Source: Caenorhabditis elegans
Taxonomy: Eukaryota > Nematoda > Chromadorea > Rhabditida > Rhabditidae
Assembly: GCF_000002985.6 (NCBI RefSeq)
Contig: NC_003283.11
Coordinates: 744,001-808,000 of the forward strand
Reading direction: 5' to 3'
Length of the DNA stretch: 64,000 bases
The translations under genes were made by a program, and so were the position numbers. Under the pieces are notes generated by a model. It saw only the letters and a program-made list of their open reading frames with translations, made no database searches and was not told the DNA's origin. Numbering within the stretch: position 1 is the first letter of the stretch; each line of letters opens with the position of its first letter. Below, piece by piece: positions 54,495 through 64,000 of this stretch.

Positions 54495-56310
54495 CATGAT
54501 ACGAAACAGGCAAATACTCATTGACTCCAAAATCATTCTACTTGTTCTCATTGCCTACTTGTTGCTCGTTAACTACCTTTTCTCATTGCCTACCCTTTGC
54601 TCATTCTCTACTCGTTTTCTTCATCAGTCAAGAGGCACGTACAAGGACCGTATTCCAAGAATTCCAAGTATCACTTGTTTTCTGCTTTTGAGCATATAGG
54701 AACATGACGCCGTAGTATCAGACATGTCAGACAAGGATGCGCTGGAGTTGATGGTGGCTTTCGATCTAAAAATGAAATAACCTCCAAAACTCTCCGAACT
54801 GAGTATTTTCAAACTGGCGTATCTCGAAAAATACACATCTGGAATACAAATGTCTAACTAACAAAATGATCAGAAATATTTTTTCTTTTTAATTCAGTAG
54901 TTTTTATTTCAATACACCAACTTTTTGTAGAGTTGCACGGAGTCAAAGCCATTTTACCAAAATTCACAAATAATTTTAAGAAGTCTTTTGTTGTACCCTT
55001 TATAACTCAACTTTCATTGATTTTCAAAAGATAAATTTTGTTGAATAGTGGGTGAAAAATATTTTTACACATTTTACCAGTTTCAAGTTTTCGGATATTT
55101 TCATGTTCCGCCAAGTTACAGACCGTTTTTCAAAAAAATCCAATTTCGCTTATAAAAATCTTCATATTCAACGTATCGACTTGAAATTTTGAAAAATGTT
55201 CACTTTTTTGATGTCTCTACAAAGTCCTAAAAAATCTTTCAAAAAACACTGTCCATCTCCAAAATCGTCCTCCGCTCCAAAATAAGAAATCGGACTTTTG
55301 CTTCTCGAGAAATGGACGAAAAAATCAAAATGCGATTTTTGGGTCGAAAAAAAAAATTTTTAGAAAGCTGAGAACACGCTATTAACGAATTTCATATTTA
55401 TTTTAGGTGATTCCTTTTTTAAAGAGACCTAAAAATAAAACAAAAATAACATAATTTTTATTCTCACGTGCAATTTTTTTTATTTGCTTTAAAACAATTG
55501 AAACACTGAGCAAATTACCAAATAATGTCCGATTTCTTATTTTGGAGCGGAGGACGATTTTGGAGATGGACAGTGTTTTTTGAAAGATTTTTTAGGACTT
55601 TGTAGAGACATCAAAAAAGTGAACATTTTTCAAAATTTCAAGTCGATACGTTGAATATGAAGATTTTTATAAGCGAAATTGGATTTTTTTGAAAAACGGT
55701 CTGTAACTTGGCGGAACATGAAAATATCCGAAAACTTGAAACTAAAAAAATGTGGAAAAATATTTTTCACTCACTATTCAACAAAATTTATCTTCTGAAA
55801 TTCAATGAAAGTTGAGTTATAAAGAGTACAACAAAAGACTTCTTAAAATTTTTTTAAATTTTGTTAAAATGGCTTTGACTTAGTGTAACTCTACAAAAAG
55901 TTGTTGTATTGAAATAAAAATTATTGAATTAAAAGGAAAAAATATTTCTGATCATTTTGTTAGTTGGACATTTGTATTCCAGATGTGAATTTTTTGAGAT
56001 ACGCCAGTTTGAAAATACTTAGTTCGGAGAGTTTTGGAGGTTATTTCATTTTTAGATCAAAAGCCACCATCAACTCCAGTGCATCCTTGTCTGACATGTC
56101 TGATACTACGGCGTCATGTTTCTATATGCTCAAAAGCAGAAAACAAGTGATACTTTGAATTCTTGGAATACGGTCCTTGTACGTGCCTCTTGACTGATGA
56201 AGAAAACGAGTAGAGAATGAGCAAAGGGTAGGCGATGAGAAAGAGTAGGCAATGAGAACAGGTAGTCAATGATTTTGGAGTCAATGAGTATTTGCCTACG
56301 AAACATGATA
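54495..56310. mobile_element. 1.8 kb foldback palindrome, arms ~790 bp
   Basis: Left arm 54495-55300 and right arm 55525-56310 are inverted copies at high similarity. Examples: AAATACTCATTGACTCCAAA at 54509 with its complement near 56290; TGTCAGACAAGGATGCGCTG at 54726 against the complement at 56078; TCCATCTCCAAAATCGTCC at 55252 against 55552. The central ~225 bp are unique. No transposase ORF. It begins 50 bp beyond the LTR retrotransposon. Large non-autonomous foldback element or MITE. Confidence 0.85.
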
Positions 56311-56742
56311 AAAATTCAAGTAGCCAAGTTGTTAACAAGACCACCGTTTCAGAAAAATCCTTGGTATTTGAAAAAAGAAACAAATTCTCCCGTATTTGGT
56401 TGATGATTTTGATGAGATATCAAGGGCAAGTAAACGGTTCCTGCAGATCCAATATTGCTAGACAGGGCAGATAACCATCGGAACAACTTGATGGTTATTG
56501 AACCTTTAGATTTTTGCAAAAATGGCGTCAGTTTTAAATAATGGGATTGGTGTGTTTTGATCAATATTTGGCCCGTTGAAAATAATATTTAATGCAATTA
56601 TTTTAAAAAAACTTGTACGTATTACGTGAATTCGAAATTAACTCAGTGTGCCTTTTTTGAAAAAACCGTGCCGCAGACAGATATCGGGATTTAATATTGG
56701 ATGCCTCCGTTTATTTGATTTTCCAAAAGCATTAGTTAAAAG

Positions 56743-57148
56743 TTATAGTAGTTTAAGGGGAGTGCCTGGCAGGATTTGTTTTTCGAAAATTTTGAGAATT
56801 TTTAAATAAATTGTTTTTTTCGAAACATAGCCCCTCGACTTTGGTGTTCCAGTTGAAGAACACCAGGGACAATTAATAGCAATAATGTGACGTTGCAACT
56901 GTCTGAGACACCTTCTTTGATAACCATCGGAACACTTTTCAAAATCCGACTTATCTTGTCTTGTTATCAAGACTCACTAAGTTCAGCAACACTTTTCTTG
57001 TAGAATTTTCAAGCAAAGAAGAACCAGAACATTTATACTGAGTCTTGACAGTTCTTGGGTGTGAGTATGTATAATTCAGAAATTGCCTAGCTCTCGCCCT
57101 GAAAACGTTCTGAAAAGTTAGAACTAAAAATGTGAAAAAAACCAACAT
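56743..57148 (-). CDS. Candidate small secreted Cys peptide, 120 aa (weak)
   Basis: Model: exon 57148-56978 and exon 56934-56743, 363 nt, joined across a 43-nt intron GTGAGT...GAAAAG (acceptor weak). It begins MLVFFTFLVLTFQNVFRARA, a plausible signal peptide. The mature part has five Cys (YKCSGSSLLENS, LCSDGYQRRCLRQLQ, INCPWCSS). No family recognised; not an obvious insulin. An alternative is that both reading frames are chance ORFs. 57149-58644 otherwise has no convincing gene: short plus-strand ORFs near 57429-57669 and 57830-57920 have no splice partners. Confidence 0.22.
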
Positions 57149-58644
57149 ATTTAAGTTAGTTAGAGCGTGCCGAAAAATTAGGCAAAATGTTGTAAAGGTG
57201 GAGAAAAAAAAATCTGAACTTTGCTTTTTTATATGGCCAAAAACTACCGAATTTCGTAATGAAACATTCTGAAAATTTCTTTTATAAAATTTGTTCAAAG
57301 CTTTGGTACAATAAAAAGTTTCCGATTTTGGTACTCCACCTTTTAGTTTTTCCAATTAAAACCATGAGTTATCAGAATTTCCATTTTTGATATATAAAAA
57401 ATAACATCCAGATACGTAGCGGTTTTCCAAAAGATAACCATCAAAACAATTTGGAAGACCCACCATGACACTTGCAGAGAAAGTATCTAAAAGTGCAAAT
57501 TGGGTTTTATCAAAAACAAAGCTCTGTGGGAAATATTCAGCTACCGGTCTTGCAAAACAAGTTGCCGCGAGATGTCGCCCGCTATATCTGTGGCAAATAT
57601 GTTGCATCGTGCGCTGTCCTTGATCGCGCTGGGCCAATTGTGCGGTGCTATTCTTACATAGTAATGTAACTTTGTTAATGCATATATAACCTATTCTTTC
57701 CGAGTTTTTTTTCTGTAAATAATTTAGTTGTTTGATTTTCCCTCACCGACCTAGATCCCTCTACGACTTCCTTGAAAAGTGCGCGGAGAAAAGGGCGCCC
57801 CTTTCTTGAGAAGATCAACACCAACTGCCTAGATGACAATCTCACCTTCCAGCGCAGATTCGTGGGTGCGCATTACTCAGTTGCCGCTGCCAAATTGATA
57901 AAATCTGTCCTTCCTTTTTGCTAAAAGTGCAAATTCGAATTGTCTTCTAATTGTGATGCACCTTATCGGCACTGCGAAAATCGATTGATGCAGACGTATT
58001 TTTGACAGTTACTTGTCTGAAAATTTCCAGTACCCACGCAAGCTTTTGGTCGGCTTATGCCCCCAGCCTACCAAAATAATGAATTTCGCGCCGAGTAGCT
58101 TATCTGATTGTCCGAAGTCAGGCATAGCTTCAGGAAGATCTGCTAGATTTTCCAGATTTTTTGAAACGTACGAAAGCTAATTTTCAAATTGAAATTGCCT
58201 ACCGCAGCGTCCGACACTTTTTGGGTTCTGCGCCGCACTATTCAGAAGGCGTGAGTCGCAGAGTGAGGCATGCGGAGGTCACCGGAAAACATGCGCGGCA
58301 GGCGTTTAGGCGGCTCGAATGCCTACTAGCGGTATGCGTATTGAACCTGATTTCGTTGGATAATATACGATCGCAACCGCTTTTTCCAAATTCCACGAGC
58401 CTCTCGGTAGAAATAGCCGTTAATAGTGCGTTAGATTTTATCCAACTTCGGCGTCAAGAGAGTAGAGTTGGCCTTGAGAAAGATTGCCATCTACAAATTT
58501 GGAAGTGATCTTTCAGTTTTCAAATTTAATTCTTAAAAATTTAAATTTTAAGGTGGAAATTTTTATTAATAGAGATCGTGTTTCACATCATTGGCAACAG
58601 TTTAAAAATTATCATACAACAAAAAGAAATAATAAAAAAAATAT

Positions 58645-60774
58645 TCAAGTCAATAAAAAGCTCCGAACAAACATATTAAATTTAGATGGATCAAACAAAT
58701 CGGAGACTTTTGTATGGTTATACAGAACCTTCACCGCCGCCCGAATCTCGCCCATCACCAAAATCAGCTTTCCAAATCGTTCGGCGTGTGTCGCCGGAAG
58801 CTTCACAGTCAGGTAGGACATCAGCTCGGCAAAGCACTTGTTCTTGAGCTTCTGCATGGTGCCTTTAAACTCGGCGAATATTTCCGGTTTTGGATAGGAG
58901 CCTGGAAAAATTTGATTTGAAATAAAATGTGTTAACATTGAAACAAAATACAAAAAGAAAACTTACATGAAAGCAGGAGCAACGTTTTGATGGCGGCTAG
59001 CTCGAATTCGTCAATTTGCAACAGTTGGAATTGTTGCTTGATCGTTACTTCCAGATATTGAACAAACTCGCAGTGGTGTCTGAAAAATATTTTACAAAAT
59101 TATAAACAGAAATTGGGCAAGTCTTAGTTCAGGCTGGCCCAACTTCTGTCAAAGTTCTTAGTTAGTTCGGCCAAACGTTTGCTTGTGTTCTATAGGGTCT
59201 TATAAGAGTACAGCATCGTGCTTAATCCAACTTTGAGCTCAGCGTGACCCGAGCATAAACAAAGCCTCGCCTAAGTTTTGATCTATATAAATAAGTGTTT
59301 TTGGGCAAAACTTGTCCAAAAAGCAGCCGTCAAATTCCGGGTTTCTTGAAAGAAACTAAAAGCTACTCACTTTGTTTTTTCCCGGTCTGCAGTGTCGTCA
59401 ATATTGGCCAGACCGTGAAAATAATCGAAATGTAGAAATGTGCCATTTTGAAACATCCAGAAGCCCCTCTTCGACTCCCGAGCACTCTTAAACCCTTGAT
59501 CGATCAGGAAAAACGCGACTCCGAACTCGGAAATTACACATTTCTGAAGCTCATTGGGCAATAGTTGAAATGGCTCATAATCGGACGCCCACTCGACCGC
59601 ATCATTAAAACTCCACATCAACATCTTGTTCACATCGGAGGCTGAAGCTCTTCTCACGTGCTTCACACTTTGCTCCTTGTGCTCCTCGATCTGCCGGGTT
59701 TGTAAGATGACACATGGCCCCAGTAGGTCCTTTGGTACATCTACGTATGGTGGTGGACTTGGGTTGGCTATGCAGGTATTGACGGCTGACGCTTTCATGC
59801 CCACATCGAAGCACTTTTTGAAACGACAGTGACGACAAGTTGAGCGGAATTCTGGAAAAAAATTGGGTCAGGTGGGTTTTTTTTAGTTTAAAAATTCGGC
59901 GGGAATTTTTTAACTCAGATTTTCTGAGAGCAATTTTATAGGGGGATTAATAATTTTCGGGAAAAACTTTTGGCGGAAATTCAAATTTTCTGAGAAACAT
60001 GTTCGCCGGAGGATACAATTTTTAATGAAAAAAATTCGGCGGGTAATTCAAACTTTCTGAGAGAATGTCAATTTTCTCAGGAAAAGGTTTGGAGGAAAAT
60101 TCGAATTTATCAAGACAATTTTTTTTGTAACAAGCGTTTGGCAGAAATTGGCGCGAATTTCAAATTTTCTCAGAAACAAATTTGGCGGGAAATTAATATT
60201 TTTTTAAATTAAAGATTTTTTGTGGAAAAGTGAAATTTTCTAAAAAAATTTTTGAGAAAAATTAAATGGGGAGTCAAATTTTCGGAGTGAAAAAGTATTG
60301 GCGGGAAATTGAAATTTAATAAAAAAATATAAAATGGAAAAAATTGCAGCAAAAAATTAAAAATTAAAAGTTAAAATTAAAAAAAAACTCACCACTAACA
60401 ACCGGACAAGCGCCCTTCCTTCCACACTTATAAGAAGCATTTTTGAGCACAGATCTTCGAAAAAACAAAATACACCCCAAGCACGCCGGGCATCCGAGCC
60501 GATCACTTTTGACCTGATCTCCACAAACCGCACAGCGTTCTGTGAGAATTGCGATGAGATTGGGCGCTTTCGAAGTAGACGGACTCATAACAGCCAGCAT
60601 GGAAATGGAATGCCCGAGTGAATGAACCGACGTGGAGGAGGGGACGATCGCGCCCCCTCGTGAATTTAGATTCCATCTCCGAGAAATCTTTGAAAGAGGA
60701 CATAGGGGACGGTAAGGGCCGCCAGCAAACTCATAGGGCATGTGAGGTTCGGTGTCTCGGGTAAAGTCTAGCAA
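58645..60774 (-). CDS. Nuclear hormone receptor (nhr family), 410 aa
   Basis: Ligand-type zinc-finger transcription factor. Exons in transcript order: 60774-60393, 59851-59371, 59079-58967 and 58901-58645, total 1233 nt. About 78 residues of Ser/Arg-rich N-terminal region precede the DNA-binding domain. Finger 1 is CAVCGDQVKSDRLGCPACLGCILFFRRS in pieces: CAVC, then CLGC, then FFRR. Finger 2 has C at YKC, GAC, STC and HC, ending FRSTCRHCRFKKCFDVGM. The P-box reads CLGCIL, with Ile replacing the Lys that contacts DNA in CKGFF-type receptors. The ligand-binding domain is split over exons 2-4 (SDYEPFQLLPNELQKCVISE, FQLLQIDEFELAAIKTLLLL, KLILVMGEIRAAVKVLYNHT, DLFDPSKFNMFVRSFLL) and has the conserved D.FE..A.K.L..L helix. 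It is one of the many HNF4-derived nematode NHRs. The start could be 60774 or a later Met. Confidence 0.85.
59875..60315. repeat. GGCGGGAAATTCAAATTTTCTGAGA repeats in nhr intron 1
   Basis: About eight units of the GGCGGGAAATTNAAATTTTCT family in the first nhr intron (60392-59852). Same family as 55-721 and 6478-7215. Confidence 0.75.
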
Positions 60775-62820
60775 AGGCCGATTGAAATTAGATTAGGGGG
60801 GTTTTGGAAAAATTGAATTTGACGTTTTTAAGCTTAAAAAATGAAAAATAAAAAACAAAGATAATGATTGGTTCGAAAGTGGTCGCGATTTCAAAATGAC
60901 TAATTGCCATTGGCTTTGGCAATTTTTAACGTTAAAAAAATAAATGTGGAGCATCGGGATTTTTTTCCAAATTCTCATTTTTTTTATTTTGCAAAAACCT
61001 CAAATATGAACCTAGTTTTTACATTTTTGGTTTCCCAACTAAATTTTAAATTTGCCGAGTTTGCCGAGCTCGGAAAATTTCGAAATTAAAAACTTGACAA
61101 TACAATTTTTACCAAAACAATTCATTTTTTCCCCAAAAAAAAATTTTGTAAAATTGCACAAAATTGAGTTATTTTTATGCTTAAGCCGACACTCTACACG
61201 GAACTTATTCAGACAACCGATTTTTATTCAGAATTCAGTAGTTTTGGAGCTCCAAAAAACATAAAAAAGTATCACATTTTTCGGAGTTTATTAAGGCAAG
61301 TATTGGAAAAAGAGATTTGCCGAATTTGCAAAGCTTGGCAAATTTTGAGATTTGTCTCACACCCCTGACGCAAACATCACCTGTCCCATTTTCAGATGTT
61401 TGCTGATACTTAAAAATTGTACTAAAATCGCTACATTAATTTGTATTTGTGCCGTTTATCTTGAAAAAATGCCTGAAAATGTGGCACAACAACGAAGAAA
61501 CTTCAATAAATTCAGACGGAAAATGCAAGAATGCCGAAACTGTGTAGATCATTCATTTGCGCGAGATTTCAAAAGTAAATCAGACATTTGAAAATTTTTG
61601 CAAAATAAAACAAATTATAATTTTGAAAGCAAAGTCTCTACAGATGTGCTAAATTAAAAACTTTCAGGTTCCTGGTTAAGTTTTGTAATTGAAAATTGTT
61701 CAAAAAATTATAGAAATTTGAAAACACAATATTTCCGGTCATTCTCACATTCCTCAATCGACAAATTTGGCATTTGTTGGCTCTTGAAATTTTCGGCATC
61801 CTCATGAGCATAAGAAAAGTTATTGCAATTACCAATAGTATGTCGAAATTTTATTTCATTTTTTTTGTGAAAATACATATATATTACAACAAATTTAGAC
61901 ATTCGAACCATCAAGTTGTGTTTCTGGTGTTCGAATCGTTTTGATTTTTTGATTTTTCAAATTTTCAACATACTCTCCTTTATCTCATAGGCGGATCGGA
62001 TAATTTCCCTTAAACTGAACCGTAGGCAAGTTGTAGTCAACTGAGTATCTCCTGCGGATCTTTTCAGGCGCTGTGGGTTGTTGCAACCATCCACACAAGG
62101 GTGGCTTAATCTTTTGAAACTGCTTTTAAGACACTCTGGTCGAGTATTTAAGAGAAAAAAATTTTACAATGATTTTTTTGAAAACTAACAATGATTTTTT
62201 TGAAAACTAGTGTTTTTACAATGATTTTTTTGAAAACTAGTGTTTTGCTTTAAACAATAGGAAATGCGTTGTAATTCCCAAATATAACTGTCAAAAAATA
62301 TAAAAATATTCTAAATTCTTCAAAAAAAAATGTTTTTTCAATTTTTCAACAAAAAGTTCTTATTAATTTTTTTACAGTTAATTTCTGTCAATGTAACATT
62401 TTTATATTGATTAAAGTAAAATCTGAAAGTACAAAATTTTCAAAAAAATTACAAATTTATTTTCAATTCGTTTTGAATTTTTGCAACACAGTTTTGGAAG
62501 CTTTTCGCCAAAAAATTGATTTCATCAAAATTTTTGTTTACTTTTATTGCAAAATAACATACTCTCTATTACTTGAACTGAAAGCGAGATAATTGGATGG
62601 TTTTGTTTAATTTTTTACTTCCTGATTCTGACTCTCACCTACGATGAACGCCAACGCCAAAACACACAGTGCATTCTCCGATTTTCAATCTCCGCGTGTG
62701 TTGTTTAGATGAGTTCTTGGGATGGAAAATAAATATGATAAAATACACGTTCAGCAAAATTCAATTAGTAGTTTTAAAAAAACTAGTTATTGGTATATAT
62801 CTGGAAGTTTAGAATATCTT
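60775..62820. other. AT-rich intergenic, no gene supported
   Basis: Upstream of the nhr gene. A plus-strand segment at 61396-61591 after a TTTTCAG reads CTKIATLICICAVYLEKM then a basic QQRRNFNKFRRKMQECRNC and stops. It looks faintly coding but no partner exon with matching phase was found. The motif ACAATGATTTTTTTGAAAAC occurs three times at 62166-62235. Confidence 0.5.
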
Positions 62821-63743
62821 ATTAGGTCTCCAAATAAGTTCCGGGTCAAAATCATAACTTTGTTCGCTGCGAATCGAATTTTATGAAATTGTGGGAATTT
62901 ATGTTATCAACCATGATCTTTCATTTGACAATAGTCACAAAATTTTTTGGCCGTCCGAAGTGCCCGTACTCGGAGCCAATTTTTTCAGGCATTTTTCAGA
63001 TCTCGCTTCTTTTCAGGTTTCAACTGAGGTTTGTGTGCGGATATTGCTTAGTTTAGTACACAATGTAAGAAAACAAGAAAAAATTGAAAAAAAATCCGTC
63101 CAAAAAAAATTTTTTTGTCGATCGTTAAATTTTCGTCAAAAAATTTTTTGTCGAAAATTCTTGATTTTTCATACAAAAAATGATGTAACCATGTGCAAAC
63201 TATTTTTACACATAGAAAAAATTTTAATTTAGTGCGTCACACTAAAAAATAACAAAAAACACAGCTTTTTCGAATTCTTTTCGAGTTTTTGGAGTATTTC
63301 TCGAGATCCAAATTTCATACTCAAATGTTTTGTATGTGTAAAAATACACATAGTTACAATACACATGGCACATGGTTACATCATTTTTGTATAAAAATTC
63401 AAGAATTTTCGACAAAAATATTTTGTAGATTTTTTGACGAGCGACAAAAACATTTTTTTTTGGACGGATTTTTTTTCAAACTTTTCTTGTTTTCTTACAT
63501 TGTGTATTAAATTAAGCAATATCCGCACACAAACCTCAGTTGAAACCTGAAAAGAAGCGAGATCTGAAAAATGCCTGAAAAAATTGGCTCCGAGTACGGG
63601 CACTTCGGACGGCCAAAACATTTTGTGACTATTGTCAAATGAAAGATCATGGTTGATGACATAAATTCCCACAATTTCATAAAAATCGATTCGCAGCGAA
63701 CAAAGTTATGATTTTTGACCCTGAACTTATTTGGAGACCTAAT
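62821..63743. mobile_element. 0.9 kb foldback palindrome, arms ~365 bp
   Basis: Left end ATTAGGTCTCCAAATAAGTT, right end its complement AACTTATTTGGAGACCTAAT. Arms (about 62821-63190 and 63375-63743) match closely, including GGCCGTCCGAAGTGCCCGTA at 62950 with its complement at 63596. The two ORFs beginning MGIYVINHDLSFDNSHK, one per strand, are the same arm read twice and are not genes. Flanks are TA-rich; target site unclear. Confidence 0.85.
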
Positions 63744-64000
63744 ATTAAAAATTTGTGTGTAGTACTATACATACAAACTGTAATATCTGAAAGAAAAATT
63801 ACTTGAAATCAAATAAGTTTTGAAGAGCCAAGAAAACTAGAAGATTGAAAATTTATACAGGTAAAATTACGGAAAAAGGAAAACGTATACGTGTAAAAAA
63901 CATATAATTAAACAGTCCTTGATCGGTGTCGGCTGCGTATAATGTTATATATAACTTCTCGAGCCACAAGTTTTGCATTAATTTATTGAAACAATCCCCA

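Noticed and set aside
57429-57669. Plus-strand ORFs near 57.5 kb as a gene
   Set aside because: Two overlapping short frames, no signal, no splice partners, no family; the opposite strand is equally open.
62891-63672. Paired ORFs starting MGIYVINHDLSFDNSHK as two genes
   Set aside because: They are the two inverted arms of one palindrome.

Overview
This is nematode nuclear DNA, almost certainly Caenorhabditis and most likely the left part of C. elegans chromosome V. The evidence is AT-rich sequence, very short introns (about 45-55 nt) with TTTCAG acceptors, dense nematode-specific chemoreceptor families (str, sri, srbc, srab), and many small palindromic repeats. Two genes are recognised by sequence. 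One is sti-1, a 320-residue Hop/STI1 co-chaperone lacking the first TPR block. The other is an intracellular serpin that I recognise as srp-2. Most of the ORFs in the window are shadows or low-complexity translations. I rebuilt gene models by hand from splice sites, and the total exon lengths divide by three in every model called intact.

Layout. 1-4.3 kb: a tandem duplication of a str-type receptor, with copy A cut by the window edge and copy B carrying an in-frame stop. 4.3-6.4 kb: an sri receptor. 7.3-8.8 kb: a minus-strand str receptor. 9.4-11.0 kb: a serpin. 11.5-12.1 kb: a small secreted peptide gene and a decayed sister. 12.5-13.8 kb: a str receptor. 14.0-17.3 kb: a broken F-box-like gene interrupted by two MITEs. 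17.6-18.0 kb: a small acidic protein. 18.9-20.5 kb: srp-2. 21.0-28.6 kb: a str receptor whose 6.5 kb first intron holds a complete two-gene DNA transposon of CACTA/EnSpm type. 29.6-30.7 kb: sti-1. 31-37.8 kb: three srbc receptors with a small NTF2-fold protein gene among them, all permeated by 8-bp minisatellites. 38.8-45.9 kb: two srab-like receptors. 46.85-54.44 kb: a BEL/Pao LTR retrotransposon on the minus strand with near-identical LTRs and a heavily trimmed pol. 54.5-56.3 kb: a 1.8 kb foldback palindrome. 56.7-57.1 kb: a weak secreted-peptide candidate. 58.6-60.8 kb: a nuclear hormone receptor on the minus strand. 62.8-63.7 kb: a second large palindrome.

Biologically this is an arm-type, fast-evolving environment-sensing cluster (chemoreceptors, serpins, a nuclear receptor) with one conserved housekeeping gene (sti-1), and it is heavily used as a landing site by transposons. 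The most interesting material is the two-gene transposon hidden in a working receptor intron, and the BEL/Pao element that keeps gag open while having lost much of RT, RNase H and integrase and carrying a duplicated protease-like domain.
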